Source: Vallicoccus soli
Lineage (GTDB): Bacteria > Actinomycetota > Actinomycetes > Motilibacterales > Motilibacteraceae
Reading direction: 5' to 3'
DNA length: 64,000 bases
Assembly (NCBI RefSeq): GCF_003594885.1
Contig: NZ_QZEZ01000001.1
Coordinates: 62,001-126,000 of the forward strand
Position numbers and translations under genes: made by a program. A model generated the notes under the pieces. That model did no database searches. It saw nothing but the letters and a program-made list of their open reading frames with translations, and was not told the origin of the DNA. This document shows positions 46,436-54,784 of the stretch, in pieces. Position 1 is the first letter of the stretch. Every line of letters begins with the position of its first letter.

Positions 46436-49210
46436 TCAGGCGCGCTGGGGCGCGGCGGCCAGCGCGAGGAGGCGCCGGTCGTCGGCCGGGGACGGGCGGC
46501 AGGCCAGGCGGTCGGCGAGCAGGCGCGCGGCGTCCCGGCCGCGCCCGCTGCGGGCCAGGCAGAGCAGCAGCGCCTCCTGCAGCGCCTCGCGCTGCGCGGC
46601 CGAGCCGCCGACCCGGTGCAGCACCGGCAGCAGCTCGGTGAGCAGGCCGGCCGCCTCCGCCCAGCGCTCCTCGACGAGGGCGAGCAGCGCCTCGCACACG
46701 TCGGCGACCGTGGTGCGCAGCAGGGGGTCGCGCGCGGCGCGGCAGTGCCGCCGCAGGTCGCGCAGCGCCCCGCCGTCGTGGGCCGCAGCCAGGCCCATGG
46801 CCGCGTGCAGGGCCGTGAAGGGCGTGCGCGGCCGGGCCAGCAGGTCCGGCCCGACCGCGGCCAGCACCTCGCGCACGTCGGGCGCGCCGGTCCCGTCGTC
46901 GGCGACGAGCTGCCAGCGCCAGAGCAGCGACGCCGCGTCGACGAGGGCGCGGACCCCGGTGACCGCGGGGGGCGCGAGCTCGACGGCGTAGCGCCGGCGC
47001 ACCGCCTCGACGTCCCCGAGGGCCAGCTCGTGCAGGGCCGCGTGCCACGAGAAGTGCGCGCGGTGGCTGGCGGAGCGCCCGCTCTGGCGGACCCAGTGGT
47101 CGAGCCACGCGCGGCCCTCCTCGTGCCGCCCGGTCTCGTAGAGGACGTGGGCCTGCGCGTGCACCGCGTGGCCGGAGGACGGCTCGCAGGACAGGGCGCT
47201 CTCGGCGAGCAGCCCGGCCTCCTCGTACCGTCCCTGGTCCTGGCGGGTGAAGGCGAGCAGCGAGATGAACCACCAGTGGTCCCCGTACGCGGGCGCCAGC
47301 CCCTCGAGCAGGTCCCACGCGTCCTGCCGGACGTCCACCAGGCCCGAGAAGGCGATGGTGGGGACGGCGGCGGAGACCGCGAGCACGTCCCGCGGGTAGC
47401 GGGCCACGTGCTCCACCAGCGCGGCGGCCCCGGCGCCGCGGGGGTCGCGCACCCGCAGGCGCACGACCTCCACGAGGCTGCGCTCGCGGTCGTCGCCCCG
47501 CTCGCGCACGGCGCGCCGCGCCGCCTCGAGCGAGGCGGCCACGTCGGCGTCCGCCCCCGCCTCGTGACCGAGCAGCGCCAGGGCGGCGTGGGCCAGGGCG
47601 AAGCCGGGGTCGGTGCGCGTCGCGTGCCGCAGCAGGCCCTCGGCCCCGTCCTGCAGCCGCATCACGCGCTCGAGGCCGGCGGCGTACGCCGCCGCCGCCT
47701 CGGCCGTCGTGGAGACAGGCAGGCCGAGCGGGTCGCGCGGGCGGGCGAGGGGGTGGTGCCCGCCGACGAGGCGGCCGTCGGCCAGCCGCCGGGGGAGCGG
47801 CGCCACGGCGTCGAGGACGCCGGTCGCCAGCGCCAGCGCCTGCGCCCTGATCTCGGGGACGGCCGTGGACTCCCACAGCTCGCCGCGACGCAGCGCGCCG
47901 AGCGCCCAGACGGGCGCGTCCGCCTCCCCCGCGCCGGTCACGAGGCGCCCGTCGACCGTCCGCAGCCCCATGCCGGCGGTCGCCGGCAGCGCCAGGGGGC
48001 CGCCGCCGCGAGGTCGCAGCAGGTCGTCGAGCAAGCGGTTGCCGAGCGTGCGGACGTCCGTGGCCGGACCCGTGCAGTTGACGACCCAGCCGACGTCCAC
48101 CGGGCCCGCTGCGCCGAGCCCGACCCGCAGCCCGCCGCCGGGCAGCGGCTCGGCGCCGGTCACGCGGCCCGCCGACACGTGCAGCGCGCCGCAGGCCCGC
48201 AGGGCGCCCAGCAGCCGGGCGCTCGAGGGCGGCATGCGGTGGCGCAGGACCCCCCACGGGCCGGCGTCGTGCGCCAGCAGCTCCCGGCGCTCGTCCTCGC
48301 CGAGGCGCTGCCACAGCTCGGCCAGCCGGAAGCGGAGCCCGTCCACCCCGGGGCGCCAGTCGCCCGTGCTGCGCGCCACGTCGGCCAGGTGGCGCCGCAC
48401 CGCGTCGCGCAGGCCGGGCAGGTCGGCGGGCCAGTCCGCCACGTCGGGGATCGCCGCGAGCCGGGGCGCCGGGGCGTGGGGGCGCGGGGGGCGCCCGCTG
48501 CGCGACAGCGCGAGCAGGCGTCGCCCGGCGCGCGCCCGGTGCCCGCTCAGCGACAGGACGACGTCGACCATGGTCAGGCCGGTGCCCACGAGCAGGACGT
48601 CGGGCGGGCCGGACCGGTCGCGCGCCACGACGTCGAGGGCGCCGGGCGCCCACGGGTCCGGCACGAGGAAGGCGGAGCGCGCCAGCGCCTCGGGCGCCCA
48701 CCCGGTGCCCGGCGCGGGCAGGCCGGTGGCCACGACCAGCGCGTCGGCCTCGAGGGCGCTGCCGTCCTGCGCGGTCACCGCGACCCCGCGGCCGGTGCGG
48801 TCCACCGCGACGAGCTCCTGGCGCAGGTGCCGCAGGGACACCGCCCCGGACGCGGCGGCGAGCGCCTCGCGCAGCCGGTCGTCGAGGTAGAGGGCGAACT
48901 GCCGGCGCGGGGCGAAGGAGTAGGGGTCGCGCACCCCGTCGCCGTGGCGGGTGCGCCAGGCGACGAAGTCGCCCGGCTCCTCGGGCAGGGCGGTCATGCC
49001 CGAGGCCGGCACGTTGAGCAGGTGCCGGTCGTCGGCCGTCCCGAAGGCGGTGCCGCGGCCCCAGCGGTCGGCGGGGTCCGCGAGCACGAGGTCCAGGCCC
49101 TGCCCTCGCCGCGCCGCGGCCCGGCACAGGTGCAGGGCCACGAGGGTGCCCGCCGCCCCGGCACCGGCCACCACGACCAGGGGGCGACCGCCCCGCCGCA
49201 CGACCGCCAC
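46436..49210 (-). CDS. FAD/NAD(P)-binding oxidoreductase fused to TTC38-like TPR domain
   Basis: A 924-residue protein with two unlike parts in one open frame. Residues 1-470 resemble the FAD-NAD(P)-binding (NAD_binding_9/HpnW-like) family: GAGAAG (16-21), GRGTAFG, HLLNVPASGMTALPEEPGDF, PRRQFALYL, LLVGTGLTMVDVV and WVVNCTGP. Residues about 496-924 begin LPVSTTAEAAAAY and run as helical repeats like the TTC38/TPR proteins of actinobacteria (FALAHAALAL, HAVHAQAHVLYETGRHEEG, HFSWHAALHELALG). No internal start or stop separates them. GTG start with GGAGGAGGAGGAG. It stands between the sulfonate transporter and suyAB; a role in sulfonate oxidation or sulfite handling is only inferred. Confidence 0.82.
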   Translation of the reverse strand: MAVVRRGGRPLVVVAGAGAAGTLVALHLCRAAARRGQGLDLVLADPADRWGRGTAFGTADDRHLLNVPASGMTALPEEPGDFVAWRTRHGDGVRDPYSFAPRRQFALYLDDRLREALAAASGAVSLRHLRQELVAVDRTGRGVAVTAQDGSALEADALVVATGLPAPGTGWAPEALARSAFLVPDPWAPGALDVVARDRSGPPDVLLVGTGLTMVDVVLSLSGHRARAGRRLLALSRSGRPPRPHAPAPRLAAIPDVADWPADLPGLRDAVRRHLADVARSTGDWRPGVDGLRFRLAELWQRLGEDERRELLAHDAGPWGVLRHRMPPSSARLLGALRACGALHVSAGRVTGAEPLPGGGLRVGLGAAGPVDVGWVVNCTGPATDVRTLGNRLLDDLLRPRGGGPLALPATAGMGLRTVDGRLVTGAGEADAPVWALGALRRGELWESTAVPEIRAQALALATGVLDAVAPLPRRLADGRLVGGHHPLARPRDPLGLPVSTTAEAAAAYAAGLERVMRLQDGAEGLLRHATRTDPGFALAHAALALLGHEAGADADVAASLEAARRAVRERGDDRERSLVEVVRLRVRDPRGAGAAALVEHVARYPRDVLAVSAAVPTIAFSGLVDVRQDAWDLLEGLAPAYGDHWWFISLLAFTRQDQGRYEEAGLLAESALSCEPSSGHAVHAQAHVLYETGRHEEGRAWLDHWVRQSGRSASHRAHFSWHAALHELALGDVEAVRRRYAVELAPPAVTGVRALVDAASLLWRWQLVADDGTGAPDVREVLAAVGPDLLARPRTPFTALHAAMGLAAAHDGGALRDLRRHCRAARDPLLRTTVADVCEALLALVEERWAEAAGLLTELLPVLHRVGGSAAQREALQEALLLCLARSGRGRDAARLLADRLACRPSPADDRRLLALAAAPQRA

Positions 49211-49239
49211 GGCTCCTCCTCCTCCTCGTCCCGCGAGCG

Positions 49240-50238
49240 TCAGCTCGCGCCCTGCGTCGCCTGGTTGTTCAGGAAGAGGTCGTCGGTCGCCGGGACCTCG
49301 CGGATCATGCCGATCGACTGCATGAACTCCGCGAAGGTGCCGAAGCCGGTGGGCTTCGTGGTCCAGCCGACGTCCTCGGCCGTGATCTGCGCCAGCAGCT
49401 CCTGCGCGGTCTGCCCCGTCTCGGCCGCCAGGGTGCGGGCCGCCTCCTCGGGCTGGTCGGTGAGGCGCTCGTTGGCCTCGCGCACCGTCGACACCAGGGC
49501 GTCGACGACCTCGGGGTTGCAGGCGGCGAAGTCGCGCATCGTGTAGGCGCTGTTGAACGTGTGCCGGCCGAAGAGGTCGTAGCTGGACAGCAGCGCGCGC
49601 GCCCCCGCGGCCTCCTCCTGCTCCTGGAAGGGCGGGGCGGTCAGGTGCCCGGCGACCTGCCCGGCCACGAGCGCCTGGACGCCGTCGGGGTGCCCCATGG
49701 CGACGACCTGGCTGTTCAGGGCCGCGGCGTCGCCGAGCTCCTCCTGGGCGCCGCGGCGCAGGACCACCGCCTGGATCGAGTCGGGCGCGGGCACCGCGAT
49801 GCTCCCGGCCCCCCGCAGGTCCTCGAGCGTCCGGATGGCGGGGTCCTGCACCATGAGCTGCAGGCTCATCTCGTTGAGCCCGGTCACGACCTGCCAGTCG
49901 ACGCCCCCGTCGACCCCGACGAGGAACGGGCCGATGCCGCCGGCCCCCACCTGGACGTCGCCGGCGATCATGCCGTCGCGGATGGCCGCGCCCGAGTCGA
50001 GCTGGCGCCACGACACGTCGACGTCGGGCAGCGCCTCCTCGAGCGTCCCCTCCTGCTTGGCGAGCAGGAGCGAGGCGTAGCCGAGGCCCGGCTGGTAGGC
50101 GATGGTCACCTCGTCGGCCGGCTCGCAGCCCGAGCCCGAGCCGGCGGAGGAGCTGGAGCTGCCGCAGCCGGCGAGGCCGACGGCGACGGCGGCGGCGAGG
50201 GCGGCGGCCCCGCGGGAGCGGAGTGTGGTGCGCAGCAT
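49240..50238 (-). CDS. ssuA: Sulfonate-type ABC transporter substrate-binding lipoprotein
   Basis: A 332-residue exported lipoprotein of the SsuA/TauA/NMT1 family. Signal with lipobox LAGC (Cys near residue 25), Ser/Gly linker, then EVTIAYQPGLGYASLLLAKQEG as the N-lobe start and QVGAGGIGPFLVG, VVAMGHPDGVQALVAGQVAGHLT in the hinge and C-lobe. It captures the sulfonate outside the cell for SsuCB. ATG 50238 follows AGAGGCACCC. It is separated from ssuC by a 220-base region holding a palindrome and a decamer minisatellite. Confidence 0.88.
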   Translation of the reverse strand: MLRTTLRSRGAAALAAAVAVGLAGCGSSSSSAGSGSGCEPADEVTIAYQPGLGYASLLLAKQEGTLEEALPDVDVSWRQLDSGAAIRDGMIAGDVQVGAGGIGPFLVGVDGGVDWQVVTGLNEMSLQLMVQDPAIRTLEDLRGAGSIAVPAPDSIQAVVLRRGAQEELGDAAALNSQVVAMGHPDGVQALVAGQVAGHLTAPPFQEQEEAAGARALLSSYDLFGRHTFNSAYTMRDFAACNPEVVDALVSTVREANERLTDQPEEAARTLAAETGQTAQELLAQITAEDVGWTTKPTGFGTFAEFMQSIGMIREVPATDDLFLNNQATQGAS

Positions 50239-50280
50239 CTGGGTGCCTCTCGGTGACGGCGGCGCGCGGCGGGCGCGCCG

Positions 50281-50298
50281 GGACCGCCGCGGCGGTCC
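50281..50298. repeat. 18-bp perfect palindrome in the ssuC-ssuA gap
   Basis: GGACCGCCG|CGGCGGTCC, 43 bases upstream of ssuA on its transcribed side and adjoining the decamer array. Possible attenuator or operator. Confidence 0.6.
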
Positions 50299-50300
50299 GT

Positions 50301-50420
50301 GTGCTGGGACGTGCTGGGACGTGCTGGGACGTGCTGGGACGTGCTGGGCCGTGCTGGGACGTGCCGGGGGGTGCTGGGACGTGCCGGGGGGTGCTGGGAC
50401 GTGCCGGGGGGTGCTGGGGA
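50301..50420. repeat. Decamer minisatellite (GTGCTGGGAC) of twelve units
   Basis: Twelve 10-bp units, five of one form in a row, then alternating GTGCTGGGAC and GTGCCGGGGG. One helical turn per unit. Lies between ssuC and ssuA in the transporter operon. No reading frame of note. Confidence 0.95.
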
Positions 50421-50459
50421 GCTGGGCCGGGCGGGCGTCGGGCCGGCCCGGCGCGGGCG

Positions 50460-51314
50460 TCAGGCCCTGCCGGCCATGCCCCAGCGGACGACGGTCCGCC
50501 GCTCCACCAGGGCGAAGAGCAGGTCGAGGGCGATGCCGATGAGGGCGATGGTGACGAGGCCCGCGAAGATCTCGGGGGTGCGCAGGAAGTAGCGCGCGTC
50601 GTTGATGAACCAGCCGAGCCCGCCCCCGCCGCCGGCGACGCCGAAGACCAGCTCGGCGGCGATGATCGTGCGCCAGCCGAAGGCCCAGCCGGTGCGCAGC
50701 CCGCTGAGGATGTGCGGCAGGGCCGCCGGCAGCAGCACGTCGCGCACCATGCGCCAGCCGCGCAGGCCGAGGGTGCGGCCGACGGCGACGAGCGTCGGGT
50801 TGACGGTGCGGAACCCGGTCGTGACGTTGATCGCGATGGGCCACACGACGGCGTTGGCGATGACGACCACCAGCGCCTGCGTGTCCAGGCCCAGCCAGAG
50901 GATGACCAGGGGCAGCACCGCGATCGACGGCAGCGGGTTGAGGATCGAGGTCAGCAGGGCCAGCAGGTCCTCGCCGAGCCGCGTCCAGGTGGCGAGGGTG
51001 GTGAGCACCGCGGCCACCACGGTGCCGATCGCCATGCTCGTGAGGAGCACCTGCAGCGTCAGGACGGTGGCGTCGAGGAGCCGGCCGTCCGCGAAGCCCT
51101 GCGCGAGGGCGCGCGCGACGTCGACCGGTCCGGCCACGAGCAGCGGGTCGACGCCCGAGGCGCTGACGTACAGCTGCCACAGGCCGACCATGGCGACGAG
51201 GAGCGCCGCCCGGCGCGGACCCACCGGCAGCGAGCCCCACCCGCGGCGCCGGCGGGGGGCCCGCGGGAGCGGCCGCGGCACGGCCGGGGTGGTGGTCGTC
51301 ACGGGGGCGCTCAC
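50460..51314 (-). CDS. ssuC: Sulfonate-type ABC transporter permease
   Basis: A 284-residue inner-membrane permease of the SsuC/TauC (BPD_transp_1) family with six helices and the cytoplasmic EAA loop (around GLRGWRMVRDVLLPAALPHIL, in two parts). The GTG start overlaps ssuB stop as GTGA. It forms the channel with SsuB for uptake of the sulfonate bound by SsuA. Confidence 0.9.
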   Translation of the reverse strand: MSAPVTTTTPAVPRPLPRAPRRRRGWGSLPVGPRRAALLVAMVGLWQLYVSASGVDPLLVAGPVDVARALAQGFADGRLLDATVLTLQVLLTSMAIGTVVAAVLTTLATWTRLGEDLLALLTSILNPLPSIAVLPLVILWLGLDTQALVVVIANAVVWPIAINVTTGFRTVNPTLVAVGRTLGLRGWRMVRDVLLPAALPHILSGLRTGWAFGWRTIIAAELVFGVAGGGGGLGWFINDARYFLRTPEIFAGLVTIALIGIALDLLFALVERRTVVRWGMAGRA

Positions 51315-52138
51315 TCGAACCCCAGCCCGGTGGGCTGGTCCTCGTCGCCGGCCAGCAGCGCCCGCAGGCGCGCGGTCGCCGCCCCCGTCGCGGGGTCGGT
51401 CGGGTCGCCGAGCCCGCTGACGTCGAGCTCCTCGACGACCCGCGAGGGGCTGCCGCCGAGGACGACGACGCGGGTCCCCACCTGGACGGCCTCCTGGATG
51501 CTGTGGGTCACGAAGAGGACCGCGACGCCGGTGCGCTCGGCCACCTCGACGAGCTCCGCCTGCAGCCGCGAGCGGGTCTGCGCGTCGAGCGCACCGAAGG
51601 GCTCGTCCATGAGCAGCACCTCGGGGTCCGTGGCCAGGGCCCGGGCGATGGCGACGCGCTGCTTCATCCCGCCCGAGAGCTGGTGGGGGAAGCGGTCGGC
51701 GGCCGCCGTGAGGTGCATGAGCGCGAGGTAGTCCTCGGCGCGGGCGCGCGCCTCGGCCCGCCCGCGCCCGAGGACCCGCTGGGGGTAGGCGATGTTGTCG
51801 CGGACCGTGCGCCAGGGGAACAGCTGGTCGAACTCCTGGAAGACGACGGCACGGTCCGGCCCGGGCCGCAGCGCTCCCCGCCCGCGCAGGGTGATGCTCC
51901 CGTCGAACGGCTCCACGAAGCCCGCGACCGCCTTGAGCAGCGTGGACTTCCCGCAGCCCGACGGCCCCAGGAGCATGGTCCGCTCGCCGCGGCGCACCTC
52001 GAACGAGACGTCCTCGACCGCCACCTGCGGGCGGCCGTCCACGACGTAGCCCACCCGGGCCCGCTCCACGCGGAGCAGCGCCCCTCCGGCGGTCACCGCG
52101 GCGCGCGAGCGCGCCGGGCGCGTCCTCATGCCGATCAT
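51311..52138 (-). CDS. ssuB: Sulfonate-type ABC transporter ATPase
   Basis: A 275-residue ABC ATPase of the nitrate/sulfonate/taurine importer family. Walker A GPSGCGKST, Q-loop VFQEFDQLFPWR, signature LSGGMKQR, Walker B LLMDEPFGALD and switch VTHSIQEAV are all present. ATG 52138 follows GGGAGGACCGCACGG. First gene of the leftward unit ssuB-ssuC-ssuA-FAD/TPR-suyA-suyB. The third GGTCTGACC site lies 144 bases upstream. Confidence 0.92.
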   Translation of the reverse strand: MIGMRTRPARSRAAVTAGGALLRVERARVGYVVDGRPQVAVEDVSFEVRRGERTMLLGPSGCGKSTLLKAVAGFVEPFDGSITLRGRGALRPGPDRAVVFQEFDQLFPWRTVRDNIAYPQRVLGRGRAEARARAEDYLALMHLTAAADRFPHQLSGGMKQRVAIARALATDPEVLLMDEPFGALDAQTRSRLQAELVEVAERTGVAVLFVTHSIQEAVQVGTRVVVLGGSPSRVVEELDVSGLGDPTDPATGAATARLRALLAGDEDQPTGLGFE

Positions 52139-52276
52139 CCGTGCGGTCCTCCCACGGCGGCGCGACCCTCGTCGCGCCGTCCCGTCGTCGTGCTGGTCCC
52201 GGGCCGCGCTGCCCGCAGGCACGACCCTGGCACCTCGCCGCAGCCCTTGTCTAGTAAACCGCTCAAGTTGCAGGGG

Positions 52277-52750
52277 CTAGAGGTCTGACCACGGGTGCGG
52301 GGCGTCGCGGCCGTCCCGGACCGGCCCGTGCAGCGGCACCTGCCGCAGCGGCGCGCCGTCCCCGACGAGCAGCACGGCGCCGGGGGCGAGCGCGTCGCGG
52401 AGCCGTACGAGCGCGCGCCGCCCGGCGTCGGGGTGCCGGCCGTCGAGCGCCCCGACGCGGACCGCGACCGCGAGGTCGTACGGCGCCTCGCCCGGCTCCA
52501 GGACGAGGTCCTCGACCGCGACCCGCCGGAAGCCGAGGACGCCGGCGGCGACCTCCGGCGCGGAGCCCTCGAGCGCCTGCCGCACGGCGGTCGCCGAGCG
52601 GTCCACGCCGAGCACGTACCCGCCGTCGAGCCGGCGGGCGACCTCGCGGGCCAGCGCCCCGGGGCCGCAGCCGACCTCCAGGACGCGCAGACCCGGGCGC
52701 AGGGGGAGCGCGTCGGCGACGGCGCGCAGGCGGTCGGACAGCGGGGCCAC
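52277..52750 (-). CDS. Class I SAM-dependent methyltransferase
   Basis: A 157-residue protein with methyltransferase motif [25 protein letters not shown] and a Leu-rich strand [23 protein letters not shown]. It is shorter than usual and lacks the C-terminal strands. The GTG start follows GAGGAGGTGCC. Its last four codons and stop form operator copy 3 of the sulfonate regulon. Substrate unknown. Confidence 0.78.
   Translation of the reverse strand: MAPLSDRLRAVADALPLRPGLRVLEVGCGPGALAREVARRLDGGYVLGVDRSATAVRQALEGSAPEVAAGVLGFRRVAVEDLVLEPGEAPYDLAVAVRVGALDGRHPDAGRRALVRLRDALAPGAVLLVGDGAPLRQVPLHGPVRDGRDAPHPWSDL
52282..52290 (-). promoter_or_regulatory. GGTCTGACC operator, copy 3 (before ssuB, inside a methyltransferase 3' end)
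   Basis: GGTCTGACC in AGAGGTCTGACCACGGG, the same 17 bases as copy 1. It encodes the Ser-Asp-Leu end of the methyltransferase gene and lies upstream of the leftward ssuBCA unit. Confidence 0.8.
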
Positions 52751-52782
52751 GGCACCTCCTCGTCGCCGTGCACCGCAGCAGG

Positions 52783-52831
52783 GCGTCAGGGATCCGTCAA
52801 GACCGGGGGCGGGGGCGTCAGGGATCCGTCA
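52783..52831 (+). promoter_or_regulatory. Phased direct repeats before the kdp operon
   Basis: GCGTCAGGGATCCGTCA occurs at 52783-52799 and 52815-52831, 32 bases apart, and each holds two GTCA elements 11 bases apart. Direct repeats at helical spacing suit an OmpR-type regulator; KdpE, encoded at the end of this operon, is of that type. PhoP is an alternative. Confidence 0.55.
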
Positions 52832-52906
52832 GGAGGGCCGGGGGCGGGGTCGGGCCGGGCGTCCCCTGGAGGGGCACGACCCCGCACCCCCGACAGGAGC
52901 ACCCCC

Positions 52907-52990
52907 ATGTCCGACGTCCTCTTCCTCCTGCTGGTCCTGGCCTCCGTCGCCGGGCTGGCCCTGCTCGCGAAGGGGCTGGAGCGGCTGTGA
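52907..52990 (+). CDS. 27-residue membrane microprotein ahead of kdpF
   Basis: A single hydrophobic helix ([20 protein letters not shown]) ending GLERL. A similar tiny gene precedes kdpF in other actinobacteria as far as I can tell from its pattern. ATG has CAGGAGCACCCCC before it; its stop overlaps the kdpF start as GTGA. Confidence 0.65.
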   Translation: MSDVLFLLLVLASVAGLALLAKGLERL

Positions 52991-53076
52991 GCGCCGAGGA
53001 CGCGGTCGGGCTGGTGCTGGCCGTCCTGCTCGCCGCCTTCCTGCTCGCCGCCCTGCTGCGCCCGGGGGGCGAGTGA
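52987..53076 (+). CDS. kdpF: K+-transporting ATPase small subunit KdpF
   Basis: A 29-residue single-helix peptide ([22 protein letters not shown] in the helix, Pro-Gly tail) matching KdpF, which stabilises the KdpABC complex. GTG start coupled to the preceding microprotein; its TGA overlaps the kdpA ATG by one base. Confidence 0.8.
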   Translation: MSAEDAVGLVLAVLLAAFLLAALLRPGGE

Positions 53077-54737
53077 TGTCCGAGGGCCTCGCCGGCGCCC
53101 TGCAGGTCGCCGTCCTCGTCGCCGCCCTCGCGGCCGTCCACGCGCCGCTCGGCGACGCCATGGCGCGGGTCTTCACCGCGCGCCGCCACCTCGCCGTCGA
53201 GCGGGCGCTCTACCGCGTGGCGCGCGTCGACCCGGGCGCCGACCAGCGCTGGTCGACGTACGCCTTGTCGCTCCTCGGCTTCAGCGCCGCCTCGATCCTC
53301 GCCCTCTACGGGCTGCTGCGCCTGCAGCACCTGCTGCCGCTCTCGCTGGGGCGCGAGGGCGTGCCGCCGGACGGCGCCTTCAACACCGCCGTCTCCTTCG
53401 TCACGAACACCAACTGGCAGTGGTACTCCGGCGAGTCCACGCTCGGGCACCTCGTGCAGGTGGTCGGCCTGACCGTCCAGAACTTCGTCTCGGCGGCCGT
53501 GGGGCTCGCCGTGCTCGTGGCGCTCCTGCGCGGCCTCACCCGCTCGCGCACGGACCGCCTGGGCTGCTTCTGGGTCGACCTGACCCGCGGGTGCGTCCGC
53601 ATCCTCCTGCCGCTGGCCGCCGTGAGCGCGGTCGTGCTCGTCGCGGCCGGCGTGGTGCAGGACCTCGCGGGGCCCGAGGAGGTGCGCACCCTCTCGGGCG
53701 GGACGCAGACCCTGCTGACCGGGCCGGTGGCCTCGCAGGAGGCGATCAAGGAGCTCGGCACCAACGGCGGCGGCTCCTACAACGCCAACTCCGCGCACCC
53801 GTTCGCGTCGCCGAACCCCTTCACCAACCTCCTCGAGGTGTTCCTCCTGCTCCTCGTCCCGAGCGCTCTGCCCCGGACCTTCGGCCGGATGGTCGGCGAC
53901 CGCCGGCAGGGGCTCGCGGTCCTCGGCGTCATGGCCTTCCTCTGGCTGGCGGCGCTCGTCGCCACCACGGCGGCGGAGGTGGCGCACGCCGGCACCGTGC
54001 CGCAGGCGGTCGGCGCCGCGATGGAGGGCAAGGAGGTGCGCTTCGGCGTCCCCGGCTCCGCCCTCTTCGCGGTGTCGACGACCGCGACGTCCACCGGTGC
54101 CGTGAACTCGTTCCACGACTCCTTCACCGCCGCCGGCGGCGGGGTCACGCTGCTCAACATGATGCTCGGGGAGGTGTCGCCGGGCGGCGTGGGCTCCGGC
54201 CTCTACGGGATGCTCGTGCTCGCCGTGCTGGCCGTCTTCCTCGGCGGCCTCATGGTCGGGCGCACCCCGGAGTACCTCGGCAAGAAGATCGGCCGGCGCG
54301 AGATCACGGTGGTGGCGCTCTACGTGCTCGCGACGCCGACGGCCCTGCTCGTCGGGTCGGCGCTCGCGGTGTCCTTCGCCGGCCCCGCGTCCTCGGTCCA
54401 GGACCCCGGTCCCCACGGGCTCACCGAAGTGCTCTACGCCTTCGCCTCGGCGTCCGGCAACAACGGCAGCGCCTTCGCCGGCCTGGCCGTGGCGACCCCG
54501 TTCTGGAACACCGCGCTGGGCCTGGCGATGCTGGTCGGCCGCTTCGTGCCGATCGTCCTCGTCCTCTGCCTGGCCGGCGCCCTCGCCCGCCAGCAGCCGG
54601 TCCCGGCGAGCGCCGGCACCCTGCCGTCGCACCGCCCGCTCTTCGCGGGCCTGCTGACGAGCGTCGTGCTCGTCGTCGCGGCGCTCACGTACGTCCCCGC
54701 CCTCGCGCTGGGCCCGGTCGCCGAGGCGCTCGCATGA
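53076..54737 (+). CDS. kdpA: K+-transporting ATPase subunit A (channel)
   Basis: A 553-residue membrane protein with about ten helices and four selectivity-filter loops: [42 protein letters not shown] and [10 protein letters not shown]. It binds K+ and passes it to KdpB. ATG overlaps kdpF stop. Complete relative to family length of about 555. Confidence 0.97.
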   Translation: MSEGLAGALQVAVLVAALAAVHAPLGDAMARVFTARRHLAVERALYRVARVDPGADQRWSTYALSLLGFSAASILALYGLLRLQHLLPLSLGREGVPPDGAFNTAVSFVTNTNWQWYSGESTLGHLVQVVGLTVQNFVSAAVGLAVLVALLRGLTRSRTDRLGCFWVDLTRGCVRILLPLAAVSAVVLVAAGVVQDLAGPEEVRTLSGGTQTLLTGPVASQEAIKELGTNGGGSYNANSAHPFASPNPFTNLLEVFLLLLVPSALPRTFGRMVGDRRQGLAVLGVMAFLWLAALVATTAAEVAHAGTVPQAVGAAMEGKEVRFGVPGSALFAVSTTATSTGAVNSFHDSFTAAGGGVTLLNMMLGEVSPGGVGSGLYGMLVLAVLAVFLGGLMVGRTPEYLGKKIGRREITVVALYVLATPTALLVGSALAVSFAGPASSVQDPGPHGLTEVLYAFASASGNNGSAFAGLAVATPFWNTALGLAMLVGRFVPIVLVLCLAGALARQQPVPASAGTLPSHRPLFAGLLTSVVLVVAALTYVPALALGPVAEALA

Positions 54738-54784
54738 GCGCCCGCGGCACCCGGTCTGCCGACCCCACCCCGGAGGCACCTGCC

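Noticed and set aside
46355-49546. A 1063-residue rightward open frame opposite the FAD-TPR gene
   Set aside because: Arg/Gly/His-rich shadow with no recognisable domain.
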